A DNA stretch of 64,000 nt from an uncultured Bacteroidales bacterium (GTDB lineage Bacteria > Bacteroidota > Bacteroidia > Bacteroidales > UBA932): NCBI GenBank assembly GCA_944326265.1, contig CALVDE010000001.1, positions 310,001-374,000 on the forward strand, written 5' to 3'. The notes beneath the pieces were generated by a model. That model had not been told where the DNA came from. It did no database searches and was given only the letters and a program-made list of their open reading frames with translations. Each line of letters begins with the position of its first letter. Position 1 is the stretch's first letter. Both the position numbers and the translations under genes were made by a program. Shown piece after piece: positions 1 through 10,753 of this stretch.

Positions 1-1290
1 CTTGCCGCCGCATGGCAGGAGTTTATGGTGCAGAGAGGAAAAGAAGATCCCATAGGACCGGTGGCGGAGGAGCCGGTGTATTACAATCCGCAGGAACATC
101 AGAGTGCCTCCCACGGTCTGCCGGCTTCCGGCCGTATGGCTGTGCCTGCCGTTGTGGCTCCGGTGCCTGCGGTGGCGGCCGAATATGCCGGGAACGGAAT
201 GGTGTCAATAGACTTTTTCGGGCTGCAGGAAAGTGTGCCGTTTGCCGAGAACATGCGGCTTCCGCGCATAATGGCTTCCGAGCAGGATGCGTCCAAAGGA
301 TGGAACGTGCTGTCCCAGTCGGACTTCATGCCGGCAGTGGAGGCGTTCCAGGACATGCGTGACAAGCATGCGCTCAGTGACTGGGCCCTTTATACTGCCG
401 TCAAGAAGTACACGGATGCAGTATATATAGAGGAGTATGTCAATGAGAAAGTGCTGACGCAGATGTTCATTCTCAGCCAGATGCAATACAAGGCGAGGGT
501 CGGCTCCTCGGGTGGCGAGCTCATACTGCTTCTGCCGTTTACCGCACCGATCTATCAGGTGTCCTATATCTCGGACGGTGACGAGGACTTTTATATATTC
601 TCTTATTCCAGACTCAACAGCCAGGACCCTCTCTATACGTTCTCGGATGATTTCTCCGGGGCGGACAGGAAGCTGGACCTGGTGATAGACAAGCAGATGG
701 TAGTCGATTATGATTACTACAGGCTCAAGACCCTTGCAAGCTGGGCGCAGTATGTGGACGAGGAGGTCAAAGTGCCTCTCAACATCCCCTGCGTGAAGTT
801 TACCCTGGATTATCCGCAGTCCGATCTGCTGATTTACCATCGCTCTGCCGTCGATCCCGAGCTGCAGAAGGCCGTATTTACCCAAGTGCGCTACAAGATT
901 CTCAAGGACGGCATGGACGAGCTGGAGGCCGTGGGGTTTGTCCTGACGCTCATCCAGAGAGGGTTCGACTATAAGACGGACTACGAGATGTTCGGACGCT
1001 CCAAGCCGCTTTTCGTCGAGGAGTCATTCTATTATGGCGCCAACAACTGCAAGGACCGTGTCCTTCTGTTCTCGTGGCTGGTCAAGGACCTTCTTGGGCT
1101 CGACGTAGCCATGTTCTGCTACAAGGGGCATGTGGCATGCGGAGTGGCCCTGCCGGGAGAGGTGACAGGTGACGGTTATGACTTTGAGGGCCGCAGATAT
1201 GTGATGTGCGATCCTACGTATATCGGAGCTCCCGTAGGAGCCACCATGCCTAAGTACCGCGATGTCCAGCCTCAGATAATCCTGCTTTGA
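1..1290 (+). CDS. Transglutaminase-like domain protein, 5' truncated
   Basis: The reading frame is open from base 1, so the true start lies outside the window. The C-terminal part carries a papain-like transglutaminase arrangement: a Cys in NNCKDRVLLFSWL, a His in YKGHVACGVAL and an Asp in VMCDPTYIGAP, which fit a Cys-His-Asp triad. The upstream 300 residues have no motif I recognise. Bacteroidetes encode many such large proteins of unknown substrate. Function beyond a probable cysteine protease or transglutaminase fold is not determined. A 93-bp gap separates it from grpE. Confidence 0.6.
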   Translation, partial: LAAAWQEFMVQRGKEDPIGPVAEEPVYYNPQEHQSASHGLPASGRMAVPAVVAPVPAVAAEYAGNGMVSIDFFGLQESVPFAENMRLPRIMASEQDASKGWNVLSQSDFMPAVEAFQDMRDKHALSDWALYTAVKKYTDAVYIEEYVNEKVLTQMFILSQMQYKARVGSSGGELILLLPFTAPIYQVSYISDGDEDFYIFSYSRLNSQDPLYTFSDDFSGADRKLDLVIDKQMVVDYDYYRLKTLASWAQYVDEEVKVPLNIPCVKFTLDYPQSDLLIYHRSAVDPELQKAVFTQVRYKILKDGMDELEAVGFVLTLIQRGFDYKTDYEMFGRSKPLFVEESFYYGANNCKDRVLLFSWLVKDLLGLDVAMFCYKGHVACGVALPGEVTGDGYDFEGRRYVMCDPTYIGAPVGATMPKYRDVQPQIILL

Positions 1291-1383
1291 GCGGGAGCGG
1301 GGCAGCCGGACTGACATTTTGTCCAGTATGTCTTCTGGCAATGTTTTTGTTGTTACCCCTTGCGGTTTTAAATTCAACATACG

Positions 1384-1971
1384 ATGGAAGAGAAGAAAGA
1401 TATAAATAAAGAACCGGCTGAGGAAACGGTGGAGAAGGAGGTCGTGGCGGAGGAACCGCAGCCTGAGCCGCACGAGAAGAAAAAGAAGTCCGAGAAGGGG
1501 GACAAGACCCGTCACAGGGATGAGGAGCTGAAGGCCCTTCAGGCCAGGATGGATGAGGTCAGCGACAAGTACGTAAGGCTTGCAGCGGAGTTTGACAATT
1601 ACCGCAGACGCACGGCCAAGGAACGTCTTGAGCTCATATCGACGGCAGGAGAGGATGTCATCAAAGGCATGCTTCCTGTGCTGGATGACTGCGAGAGGGC
1701 GCTTCAGGTTCTTCGTGAGTCCGGCTCCGACAAGGCCGCGATCGAGGGTACCGAGCTGATATTCAATAAGCTGATGACATATCTCAAAGGTCGCGGTCTC
1801 AGTGTGATAGAAGCCGTCGGCAAGGAACTGGACACTGACTATCACGAGGCAGTGGCTCAGTTCCCTGTGCAGGAAAGCGACAAAAAGAACAGGATAGTGG
1901 ATGTGATTCAGCAAGGATACATGCTGAATGACAAGGTTATACGTTTTGCAAAAGTAGTAGTGGGGGTGTAG
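1384..1971 (+). CDS. grpE: Nucleotide exchange factor GrpE
   Basis: 195-residue GrpE, the ADP-releasing factor of the DnaK chaperone cycle in the cytoplasm. An acidic, Lys/Glu-rich N-terminus (about 1-55) is followed by a long coiled coil and the typical FDNYRRRTAKERLE stretch, then the beta-wing region ending in AQFPVQESDKKNRIVDVIQ and a C-terminal KVIRFAKVVVG. The length is normal for the family. dnaJ follows after 6 bp, so the two are co-transcribed. No dnaK or hrcA is present here. Confidence 0.96.
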   Translation: MEEKKDINKEPAEETVEKEVVAEEPQPEPHEKKKKSEKGDKTRHRDEELKALQARMDEVSDKYVRLAAEFDNYRRRTAKERLELISTAGEDVIKGMLPVLDDCERALQVLRESGSDKAAIEGTELIFNKLMTYLKGRGLSVIEAVGKELDTDYHEAVAQFPVQESDKKNRIVDVIQQGYMLNDKVIRFAKVVVGV

Positions 1972-1977
1972 TGGACA

Positions 1978-3147
1978 ATGGCAGAGAAAAGAGATTATTA
2001 TGAAGTGCTGGGTGTCTCCAGGGACGCTTCAGCGGAGGATATAAAGAAGGCCTACCGCAAGATGGCCTTGAAATACCATCCCGACAGGAATCCGGGTGAT
2101 GCCGCAGCCGAGGAGAAATTCAAGGAAGCGGCTGAGGCATACGATGTTCTGAGCAATCCTGATAAGAAAGCCCGTTATGACAAGTTCGGTCATGCCGGAA
2201 TGGGCGGTGCTGCCGGCGGTGCCGGTGGTTTCGACGGTTTCGGCGGCTTCTCCATGGAGGATATATTCAGCCGGTTCGGTGATATCTTCAGCGGTGGTTT
2301 CGGAGGCGGTTTCAGCGGCTTCGGTTCCTCTGGCAGGGGCTCGGCCGGCAGGGTGCAGAAGGGATCCAATATAAGAATCCGTGTCAAGTTGTCACTTTCC
2401 GAGATAGTAAACGGGGTCACAAAGACCGTGAAGATCAAGAAGGCTGTCAGATGTCCGCAGTGCGGTGGCCGTGGTGCGGAGTCGGAGGCGGATATACGTA
2501 CCTGTGAGACTTGCCACGGTACAGGAGTGGTGACCAGGGTCGTGCAGTCCTTCATGGGAAGAATGCAGACTACGTCTCCGTGTCCCGCTTGTGGCGGAGA
2601 GGGTAAGGTAATAACCAAGCCGTGCTCCAGATGTCATGGTGCGGGAGTCGTGGAAGAGACGGAGGAGGTGTCGTTCAAGATACCTGCCGGTGTGGTGCAG
2701 GGTATGCAGCTGACGGTGCACGGCAAGGGCAATGCCGCCAAAGGCAACGGTGTCAACGGAGATTTGCTGGTACTTATCGAGGAAGAGGAGGACGGAGAAC
2801 TGCAGAGAGACGGCAATGACCTGATATACACATTGTTCGTGTCAATGCCGGATCTTGTGCTCGGAACATCGGCCGATATCCCCTCAGCTGACGGCAAGGT
2901 GAGAATCAAGATAGAGCCCGGTACCCAGTCCGGAACATTCCTTAGAGTCCGTGGAAAAGGAGTTCCCGACATCAACGGATATGGGCGCGGAGACCTTCTG
3001 GTGTTCATTCAGGTGTGGACCCCCAAGAAGATAGACAGAGATGAGAAGGAGATGTTCGAGAAACTGAGGGCATCCGGCAATTTCCAGCCGAAACCGACAA
3101 AGAAGGACATGAATTTCTTCGACAGAATGAAAAAAATGTTCAGTTAA
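1978..3147 (+). CDS. dnaJ: Chaperone protein DnaJ
   Basis: 389-residue type I J-protein that stimulates DnaK ATPase activity. The J domain holds HPD at residues 34-36. A Gly/Phe-rich linker spans about 75-125. Four zinc-binding repeats follow ([32 protein letters not shown]), then the C-terminal substrate-binding domains. Domain order and length are canonical. The ATG lies 6 bp after the grpE stop. Confidence 0.97.
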   Translation: MAEKRDYYEVLGVSRDASAEDIKKAYRKMALKYHPDRNPGDAAAEEKFKEAAEAYDVLSNPDKKARYDKFGHAGMGGAAGGAGGFDGFGGFSMEDIFSRFGDIFSGGFGGGFSGFGSSGRGSAGRVQKGSNIRIRVKLSLSEIVNGVTKTVKIKKAVRCPQCGGRGAESEADIRTCETCHGTGVVTRVVQSFMGRMQTTSPCPACGGEGKVITKPCSRCHGAGVVEETEEVSFKIPAGVVQGMQLTVHGKGNAAKGNGVNGDLLVLIEEEEDGELQRDGNDLIYTLFVSMPDLVLGTSADIPSADGKVRIKIEPGTQSGTFLRVRGKGVPDINGYGRGDLLVFIQVWTPKKIDRDEKEMFEKLRASGNFQPKPTKKDMNFFDRMKKMFS

Positions 3148-3158
3148 TTGTAAAAAAG

Positions 3159-3189
3159 TTTGGAATCTATTCTCTTTTGTATATCTTTG
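3159..3189 (+). promoter_or_regulatory. Bacteroidetes-type promoter for rplS
   Basis: TTTG at 3159-3162 and TATCTTTG at 3182-3189 are separated by 19 bp and match the primary-sigma consensus of Bacteroidetes (TTTG, about 19-21 bp, TAnnTTTG). It lies about 70 bp upstream of the rplS start. Confidence 0.7.
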
Positions 3190-3260
3190 CAGTCCCAAAA
3201 ATCAGCAACCTCTTGCAATAAGTGTTTTAAGCAGCAATGTTGCCACAAAATGATAAAGAA

Positions 3261-3656
3261 ATGGATTTAATTAAGATTGCAGAACAGGCTTTTTCACAGG
3301 GAGATAGAAAGTATCCCGATTTCAAGGCAGGAGATACAGTCACTGTGACCTATAAGATTAAGGAGGAGAACAAGGAGAGACTTCAGAAGTTCCGTGGAGT
3401 CGTGATACAGAGAAAAGGTCAGGGTACGACTCAGACCTTTACAGTAAGGAAGATTTCCAACGGTATCGGAGTCGAGAGAATTTTCCCTCTCAATTCACCT
3501 TTCATCTCTGAGATTGATCTTAACAAGAGCGGTAAGGTACGCAGGGCTAAGATTTTCTACCTCAGGAATCTGACCGGTAAGAAAGCCCGCATCAAAGAGA
3601 AGAGATTCATAGGACTCGCACCTGGTGCAGAAGCAGTCAACTCTCCTGCAGAGTAG
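3261..3656 (+). CDS. rplS: 50S ribosomal protein L19
   Basis: 131 residues starting [11 protein letters not shown], the usual N-terminus of Bacteroidetes L19. An in-frame ATG at 3237 would add eight residues not typical of the family, so I chose 3261. The L19 core is clear ([57 protein letters not shown]). L19 sits at the 30S/50S interface. A tRNA-Arg gene follows after 23 bp. Confidence 0.95.
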   Translation: MDLIKIAEQAFSQGDRKYPDFKAGDTVTVTYKIKEENKERLQKFRGVVIQRKGQGTTQTFTVRKISNGIGVERIFPLNSPFISEIDLNKSGKVRRAKIFYLRNLTGKKARIKEKRFIGLAPGAEAVNSPAE

Positions 3657-3679
3657 TTCCTGCGACAGGTAGACATAAT

Positions 3680-3753
3680 GGCCTCGTAGCTCAACTGAAT
3701 AGAGCATCTGACTACGGATCAGAAGGTTGTGGGTTTGAATCCCGCCGAGGTCA
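3680..3753 (+). tRNA. tRNA-Arg(ACG)
   Basis: Cloverleaf folds by eye: acceptor GGCCTCG pairs with CGAGGTC (one G-U), the anticodon stem is TCTGA/TCAGA with loop CTACGGA (anticodon ACG), and the T arm is GTGGG/CCCGC with a TTTGAAT loop. The discriminator base is A and CCA is not encoded. The ACG anticodon would be modified to ICG by TadA. Confidence 0.93.
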
Positions 3754-4070
3754 CAGCCATAAAGGCAGTAAGGGACGGCAGCAATGTACGTCCCTTTATT
3801 ATGCAGCAGAAGCAGCACGAAGTGAGCGTCAGCGAACTTCAGTGCTGCTTCTGCTGCATAATAAAGTAATGTGGCGGAGCCACATTGCAGGAACGGAGTT
3901 CCTGCGGACGCCTTCATAAGGTCTGCATCAGTGCGGGAAGAGCTGAGCCTGCGAGGCTAATCCCGCTTAGGAGAGTAACAGCGGTGCGCTGATCCTGCCA
4001 GTATGAGGTATTCCAGTGCGGGAAAAGCCGAGCTTGCGAGGCTAATCCCGGGGGGATAATTCCGCTTACT
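3754..4070. repeat. Intergenic block of hairpins and a 36-bp direct repeat
   Basis: 317 bp without a credible gene. It holds a 24-bp perfect inverted repeat (3795-3818 with 3842-3865, 23-nt loop with its own GAAGT/ACTTC pairing). Two abutting 8-bp stems with identical GGA loops follow (3868-3886 and 3887-3905). Two copies of a 36-bp element start AGTGCGGGA and end AATCCCG (3930-3965 and 4015-4050; 33/36 identical by my count), each able to fold through GCGGGA/TCCCG. The first hairpin may end the rplS-tRNA transcript. The whole resembles REP-type extragenic repeats. Confidence 0.75.
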
Positions 4071-5489
4071 CTATTTTTTAAGAATGTCGTATTTGCGGCG
4101 GTTGGATATGAACATGTAGAGCGGCAGGAACGACATGACGGAGACCACCAGCTGTGCAGCCATGAGGAAGACGCTGATTACTATGAAGAATAGCAGGCCT
4201 CCTGCCAGGAAAATCCCTATCAGAGGTGTAAGGAACGAGACTGGATCCGTAGTTTTCTCGCGTTCCACGAGAATACCGTTGCGGTATGTCTCCTTGATTT
4301 GAGTCGAGTTGGCCATGGCCTCTCCGACTCTTTCAAAACCTTTGCCGGCGAGTTTGCCTGCGCTGTTCAGGCACATGGAGATGAACTTCAGGAGGTCTTC
4401 TTTAAGACCCGGTTCCTTGACTCCCGCCGCGCGCATTCTCGCCTCCTCTGCCTCGCGCATCTTCTGCTCTGCTTCCAGTTCTTCCTGCGATATGGGACGG
4501 TATGAGATAAGGATATAGGCTGCGAGACTGACAATTATCTGTAAGATGCCTGCAAGCATTGAAATGAATACACCTCCACGTATCATGAGGTAGAGGTATC
4601 CGATTACGGCGACAGAGGTGATGAAAATCAATATCACATTGCCGTTGAAGCGGAACTGTAAGCCCTCGGCCATCTTCTCCCGGCGTTTCTTTAATGCGGT
4701 GGAGGCAAGATAGGAGTTCATGGCGATGAATATGACGGGCCAGAACAAGTCCAGAATGTTGAAGCCTTCCTTCTCGCCTATCTCCAGGTCGTGTCTGACT
4801 TCCTTGCCGGTGAATGCCAGTACATCCCTCTCAGACAAAGCCTTGTTGTAGAATACTACATCGGTTACTGCGCCGTTTTTGGACGGGCAGAATACCAGGT
4901 TGCCCTGGTTCGACTCCGCAAACTCCTCGTCGATGGAGAAAGAGCATTTTTTGTCGCCTACATAAAGATTGCAGTTACGGCCGTGGTATGTCAGCACGAA
5001 TGTGAGGTAGCCGGATTTTTCGGTTTTCGGCAGTTCCATCTTATATCTGTGCCGTTCATCGGTATCAGAGTTTATACCCTCGATGATTATGTCTTTTCCG
5101 TCAGCCTCGAAGAGATACATTCCATCTTTGCGGACGTTATCTTCTGAACCGAACCTCAGGATGGGACCCTCGTCGTCAACCGGCTTGCCTATGCGCAGAC
5201 GGACGACTAAGGTCTGGCTGCGATGCTGTCTTAAGGACAGACCGTCAATAGTGTAGTAGCGGTCGAGGACGAGACCTCCGTCCTTTGCGAACCTCGGGTC
5301 TTCGACAGGTGAGAAAGAATTGGTTTTCGGGTCGTAGGTCTGAAGTGGGAACCAGGACGACTGACCTTCGATAGTATTGTCGAAATGGTAGTCGGCAAGT
5401 GCTCCGGACGGCCGGGAAACTTCTTCGGCAGAGGCTGTCACAGCACATAGCATGACAGCGAGAGTCAGTATAAGTGTTTTCATGTTCAA
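4071..5489 (-). CDS. Secreted/membrane LamG-like domain protein
   Basis: 472 residues. An N-terminal signal peptide (LILTLAVMLCAVTASA) is followed by a concanavalin-type LamG-like domain (about 25-230, with YHFDNTIEGQ near the start and VTDVVFYNKALSERDV near the end). Then come several hydrophobic segments (about 245-265, 280-300, 305-330, 415-465) separated by an acidic helical stretch rich in E, A, M and R. This suggests an inner-membrane protein with a sugar- or protein-binding extracytoplasmic domain. No specific family is recognised. It is transcribed divergently from the dehydrogenase gene. Confidence 0.75.
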   Translation of the reverse strand: MNMKTLILTLAVMLCAVTASAEEVSRPSGALADYHFDNTIEGQSSWFPLQTYDPKTNSFSPVEDPRFAKDGGLVLDRYYTIDGLSLRQHRSQTLVVRLRIGKPVDDEGPILRFGSEDNVRKDGMYLFEADGKDIIIEGINSDTDERHRYKMELPKTEKSGYLTFVLTYHGRNCNLYVGDKKCSFSIDEEFAESNQGNLVFCPSKNGAVTDVVFYNKALSERDVLAFTGKEVRHDLEIGEKEGFNILDLFWPVIFIAMNSYLASTALKKRREKMAEGLQFRFNGNVILIFITSVAVIGYLYLMIRGGVFISMLAGILQIIVSLAAYILISYRPISQEELEAEQKMREAEEARMRAAGVKEPGLKEDLLKFISMCLNSAGKLAGKGFERVGEAMANSTQIKETYRNGILVEREKTTDPVSFLTPLIGIFLAGGLLFFIVISVFLMAAQLVVSVMSFLPLYMFISNRRKYDILKK

Positions 5490-5510
5490 TAGTTTAGAAT
5501 GATATCTTTA

Positions 5511-5545
5511 CAAAGATATGAAGAATATTGGAAGAAATCGTCAAA
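5511..5545 (-). promoter_or_regulatory. Possible promoter for the LamG-like gene
   Basis: On the minus strand TATCTTTG (5518 to 5511) is a perfect -7 box. The nearest TTTG (5545 to 5542) is 23 bp upstream, longer than usual. The -7 box is half of an 18-bp inverted repeat, ATATCTTT-AC-AAAGATAT (5502-5519), which could also be an operator between the divergent genes. Confidence 0.4.
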
Positions 5546-5585
5546 GATTCTAAATTTGCTACAGAAATTTAAACTGACAAACAAT

Positions 5586-6530
5586 ATGAAGATAGTTTTC
5601 CTGGATGCCGCTACTGTCGGCAAGGATGTCTCTCTGGACGGACTCAGGCAGTTCGGAGACGTGGTGCTGTATGACACGACAAGTAAGGAGGAGGCCGCTT
5701 CGAGGGTGGCTGACTGCGATATCGTGATAACCAACAAGGTGAAGGTCTACCGGGATGAGATAGACGCGGCCCGCAATCTGAAGCTGATATGCGTCGCCGC
5801 TACCGGTGTGAACTGCGTGGACGTGGACTACGCTGCCTCTAAGGGCATACCGGTCAAGAACGTGCCGGCGTACTCGACCGAGAGCGTGGCCCAGGTGTGC
5901 TTCATGCACATTCTCAATATGGTGGGACACGGGATGTATTTCAATGAGATCTGCCACGACGGACGCTATTCCCGCAGTGGGATGTTCTCCGATGTGCTGA
6001 ATCCCTTCTGGGAGCTCAAGGGCAAGAAGATGGGTATCATCGGCATGGGCAATATCGGCTCGCGGGTGGCGGAACTGGCCACGGCCTTCGGGATGCAGGT
6101 GTCCTACTACTCGACTTCCGGTACCGGACACTGCAGGACTTATCCCTGCGTGAGTCTCGAGGAGCTGTTGGTCGGAAGTGATGTCGTGTCGGTCAACTGC
6201 CCTCTTAGTCCTAAGACAAAGGATCTTATCACATACGCGGAACTGGGACGGATGAAGCCCGGAGCCTATATCGTGAACTGCTCCCGTGGAGGCATCATCA
6301 ACGAGAACGACCTGGTACGCGCTCTCAACGGCGGCCTGATAGCCGGAGCAGCGGTCGATACATTCGAGACCGAGCCCCTGCCCATAGACCATCCCTACAT
6401 AGCCGGAGTCAAGGACCCTTCGAGGCTGATTCTCTCGCCTCACATCGGCTGGACCAGCATCGAGGCCCGTATCCGCTTGGTGGAAGTTCTCGAGGAAAAT
6501 ATCCGCACCTTCCTGAAGAACGGCAAGTAG
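5586..6530 (+). CDS. D-2-hydroxyacid dehydrogenase (hydroxypyruvate/glycerate type)
   Basis: 314 residues from MKIVFLDAATVG. An in-frame ATG at 5499 would add a 29-residue tail that does not fit the family. The NAD-binding motif is GMGNIGSRVAELA. Catalytic residues are Arg in NCSRGGIINENDLV, Glu in TFETEPLP and His in LSPHIGW. Members of this family reduce 2-ketoacids such as hydroxypyruvate to D-2-hydroxyacids. The exact substrate cannot be read from sequence. The stop lies 4 bp from the end of the convergent guaA. Confidence 0.88.
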   Translation: MKIVFLDAATVGKDVSLDGLRQFGDVVLYDTTSKEEAASRVADCDIVITNKVKVYRDEIDAARNLKLICVAATGVNCVDVDYAASKGIPVKNVPAYSTESVAQVCFMHILNMVGHGMYFNEICHDGRYSRSGMFSDVLNPFWELKGKKMGIIGMGNIGSRVAELATAFGMQVSYYSTSGTGHCRTYPCVSLEELLVGSDVVSVNCPLSPKTKDLITYAELGRMKPGAYIVNCSRGGIINENDLVRALNGGLIAGAAVDTFETEPLPIDHPYIAGVKDPSRLILSPHIGWTSIEARIRLVEVLEENIRTFLKNGK

Positions 6531-6534
6531 GAGG

Positions 6535-8136
6535 TTACTCCCACTCGATAGTTGCGGGGGGTTTGGACGAGATGTCGTAGACGACGCGGTTCACTCCCCG
6601 CACTTTGTTTATAATGTCGTTGGAGACTTTCGCCAGGAAGTCGTAGGGGAGGTGTACCCAGTCGGCGGTCATGCCGTCGGTGGAGACCACAGCCCTGAGG
6701 GCGATGGTGTATTCGTAGGTGCGCTCGTCGCCCATGACTCCTACGCTGCGTACGGGAGGGAGGATGGTGCCGGCCTGCCAGATGCAGTCGTAGAGGGTCA
6801 GGAAGCCCTCGCCGGTCTCGGTGCCGCCTGTGGCCGCTGCTCCGGAAGCGGGCTGCCAGCCTTCGGGGGCGGGGGTGGAGCGGAGGGCGTCGATGTAGAT
6901 GGCGTCGGCGTTGCGCAGTATCTCCAGTTTCTCGCGGGTCACCTCGCCGAGTACCCTGATGCCGAGGCCGGGGCCGGGGAAGGGATGGCGGGAGATGAGG
7001 GAGTTCTTGATGCCGAGGGCGCGGCCGACCCTGCGCACCTCGTCCTTGAACAGGGAACGCAGAGGCTCGACGATCTTAAGGTTCATCTCCTCCGGAAGAC
7101 CGCCTACATTGTGGTGGGACTTGATGGTCTGTGAGGGGCCGTTGACGGAGGTCGACTCTATCACGTCCGGATATATGGTTCCCTGGGCGAGCCAGGAAGC
7201 GTTCTCTATCTTATGTGCCTCCGCGTCGAAGACCTCGATGAAGGTGCGGCCGATGGCCTTGCGCTTGGCCTCAGGGTCGGATATGCCCTCGAGGGCCTTG
7301 AGGAAGAGTTCTGTGGCATCCACTCCGCGGACGTTGAGACCCATGTCCTGGTAGGAGGCCAGTACGGATTCATATTCGTCCTTGCGCAGCAGCCCGTTGT
7401 TGACGAAGATGCAGTGCAGCTGCCGTCCGATGGCCCTGTGCAGCAGGACTGCCGCCACAGAGGAGTCGACTCCGCCGGAGAGGCCGAGGATGACATTGTC
7501 CTGGCCTATTTTCTCCCTGAGGGACTCGATGGAGCTTTCGATGAAGGAGGCGGGGGTCCAGTCTCCCTTGCAGCCGCAGATGCGCATGGCGAAATTCTCC
7601 AGAATCTGAGGTCCGTAGGTCGAATGATAGACCTCCGGGTGGAACTGGACGCACCAGGTCTGCTCACCTTTTATATGGTAGGCGGCGTTGACCACATCGT
7701 CGGTGGAGGCTATCACCTCCGCGCCTTCGGGGAGACGGGCGATGGTGTCGCCGTGGGACATCCAGACCTGCGAGTCGGTGGGAATGCCCTCGAACAGGGG
7801 GCATTGCTCCTTGATATGCATGATGGCGCGGCCGTACTCGCGGGCGATGGAGGGATTGACCTCTCCGCCGTAGTGGTGGGCGATGTACTGAGCGCCGTAG
7901 CAGATGCAGAGCATGGGGAAGCGGCCCTTGATGCCGGAGAGATCGGGAGAGGGAGCCTTCGGGTCGCGGACGGACCACGGGCTGCCCGAGAGGACTACGC
8001 CCCGGACGCTGCCGTCGAGGGCGGGAATCTTGTTGAATGGATGGATTTCGCAGTAAACGTTCAGCTCCCTGAGCCTGCGGCCGATAAGCTGGGTGACCTG
8101 TGAGCCGAAATCGAGGATGATAATCTTCTCCGTCAT
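6535..8136 (-). CDS. guaA: GMP synthase (glutamine-hydrolysing)
   Basis: 533-residue GuaA, converting XMP to GMP with glutamine and ATP. The class I amidotransferase domain is N-terminal with nucleophile Cys79 (CICYGAQ) and His/Glu in QFHPEVYH. The ATP-pyrophosphatase domain has the P-loop [10 protein letters not shown]. The C-terminal dimerisation domain ends in [11 protein letters not shown]. Odd: roughly residues 420-447 carry a Pro/Ala/Gly/Thr-rich insertion ([16 protein letters not shown]) not usual in GuaA, placed before [18 protein letters not shown]. The frame is intact through it. Confidence 0.95.
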   Translation of the reverse strand: MTEKIIILDFGSQVTQLIGRRLRELNVYCEIHPFNKIPALDGSVRGVVLSGSPWSVRDPKAPSPDLSGIKGRFPMLCICYGAQYIAHHYGGEVNPSIAREYGRAIMHIKEQCPLFEGIPTDSQVWMSHGDTIARLPEGAEVIASTDDVVNAAYHIKGEQTWCVQFHPEVYHSTYGPQILENFAMRICGCKGDWTPASFIESSIESLREKIGQDNVILGLSGGVDSSVAAVLLHRAIGRQLHCIFVNNGLLRKDEYESVLASYQDMGLNVRGVDATELFLKALEGISDPEAKRKAIGRTFIEVFDAEAHKIENASWLAQGTIYPDVIESTSVNGPSQTIKSHHNVGGLPEEMNLKIVEPLRSLFKDEVRRVGRALGIKNSLISRHPFPGPGLGIRVLGEVTREKLEILRNADAIYIDALRSTPAPEGWQPASGAAATGGTETGEGFLTLYDCIWQAGTILPPVRSVGVMGDERTYEYTIALRAVVSTDGMTADWVHLPYDFLAKVSNDIINKVRGVNRVVYDISSKPPATIEWE

Positions 8137-8177
8137 GATGTAGTAGTGGGTTGCTGTTAAAATTTAATGTCAGGGTG

Positions 8178-8205
8178 CAAATTTAAGTAAATTGAATTAA
8201 TTTTG
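8178..8205. promoter_or_regulatory. Divergent -7 boxes between guaA and typA
   Basis: The minus strand reads TAAATTTG (8185 to 8178) toward guaA and the plus strand reads TAATTTTG (8198-8205) toward typA. Both match TAnnTTTG. I found no good -33 TTTG at the expected distance for either, so support is partial. Confidence 0.4.
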
Positions 8206-8215
8206 CGCCCCGAAT

Positions 8216-10018
<1,803 letters not shown>

Positions 10019-10033
10019 AAAAGTGCAAAACAA

Positions 10034-10064
10034 TTTCCTGATATTGAAAAATTTTATATCTTTG
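10034..10064 (+). promoter_or_regulatory. Promoter for DUF177-rpmF-plsX
   Basis: A perfect TATCTTTG lies at 10057-10064, with TTTC (one mismatch to TTTG) at 10034-10037, 19 bp upstream. The first gene starts 20 bp further on. Confidence 0.6.
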
Positions 10065-10084
10065 CCGCCCTTAATTGTCGGGAA

Positions 10085-10537
10085 ATGAATTGCAAGATAG
10101 GGATACGAGGGCTTTCCAACGGGGAACATCCGTTCAGTTTCAAGGTGGACGGCAGTTTCTTCGAGGCATACGAGAGCGATACTGTCTCGGATGCCGAACT
10201 GGAGGTCAACGCATTGATAACCAAAGAACCTGGACGTATGAGCCTGGATTTGGGAATCACAGGGAACGTGACAGTCAAGTGTGACAGATGTCTCTCTGAC
10301 CTGAAGATTCCGGTGGATATCCGGATGCCGTTCTCCGTTATGTTTTCCTCATACGCGGAGGATGGGGACGAAGATGTCTCGGACGAGGTGATTCTTCTGG
10401 ACGGCAGTTCGGCGGAGATAGACCTGAGCCAGATTATATATGACTATGTCAATCTGAGTCTTCCGATAAAAAAGGTCCATCCTGAAGGCGAATGCGATCC
10501 GGAGATGATGGAAAAGCTGAAAGATATTTTAAAATAG
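10085..10537 (+). CDS. DUF177 (YceD) family protein
   Basis: 150 residues. The central CDRCLSDLKIPV carries the family CxxC, followed by an acidic stretch and EIDLSQIIYDYVNLSLPIKKVH, typical of DUF177 next to rpmF. The family has been linked to 23S rRNA metabolism in other organisms. It is first in an operon with rpmF (23 bp later) and plsX. Confidence 0.88.
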   Translation: MNCKIGIRGLSNGEHPFSFKVDGSFFEAYESDTVSDAELEVNALITKEPGRMSLDLGITGNVTVKCDRCLSDLKIPVDIRMPFSVMFSSYAEDGDEDVSDEVILLDGSSAEIDLSQIIYDYVNLSLPIKKVHPEGECDPEMMEKLKDILK

Positions 10538-10560
10538 AAATAATTAAAATTTAGAATAAG

Positions 10561-10743
10561 ATGGCACATCCCAAACACAAACTTTCGAAGCAGCGCAGGG
10601 ACAAACGCAGGACTCATGACAAACTGACTCTCCCCGCACTTTCCACATGCTCCAACTGCGGAGCCACAGTACTGTATCACCGCGTATGCCCTGAGTGCGG
10701 CTACTATCGCGGTCGTCTGATGGTCCAGAAGAACGTAGAGTAA
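10561..10743 (+). CDS. rpmF: 50S ribosomal protein L32
   Basis: 60-residue L32 starting MAHPKHKLSKQRRDKRRTHD. The zinc-ribbon form is clear: CSNC and CPEC pairs spaced by 12 residues. It lies in the conserved DUF177-rpmF-plsX order. Confidence 0.97.
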   Translation: MAHPKHKLSKQRRDKRRTHDKLTLPALSTCSNCGATVLYHRVCPECGYYRGRLMVQKNVE

Positions 10744-10753
10744 CTCTGCGCTG

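Noticed and set aside
205-885. 226-codon minus-strand ORF at the window start
   Set aside because: Shadow of the transglutaminase-like gene; composition is not protein-like.
3495-3917. 140-codon minus-strand ORF over rplS end and the tRNA
   Set aside because: Antisense to L19 and a tRNA and runs into the hairpin block.
7213-8103. Long plus-strand ORF (296 codons) opposite guaA
   Set aside because: It is antisense to a clear GuaA; high-GC codon bias on the opposite strand creates it.
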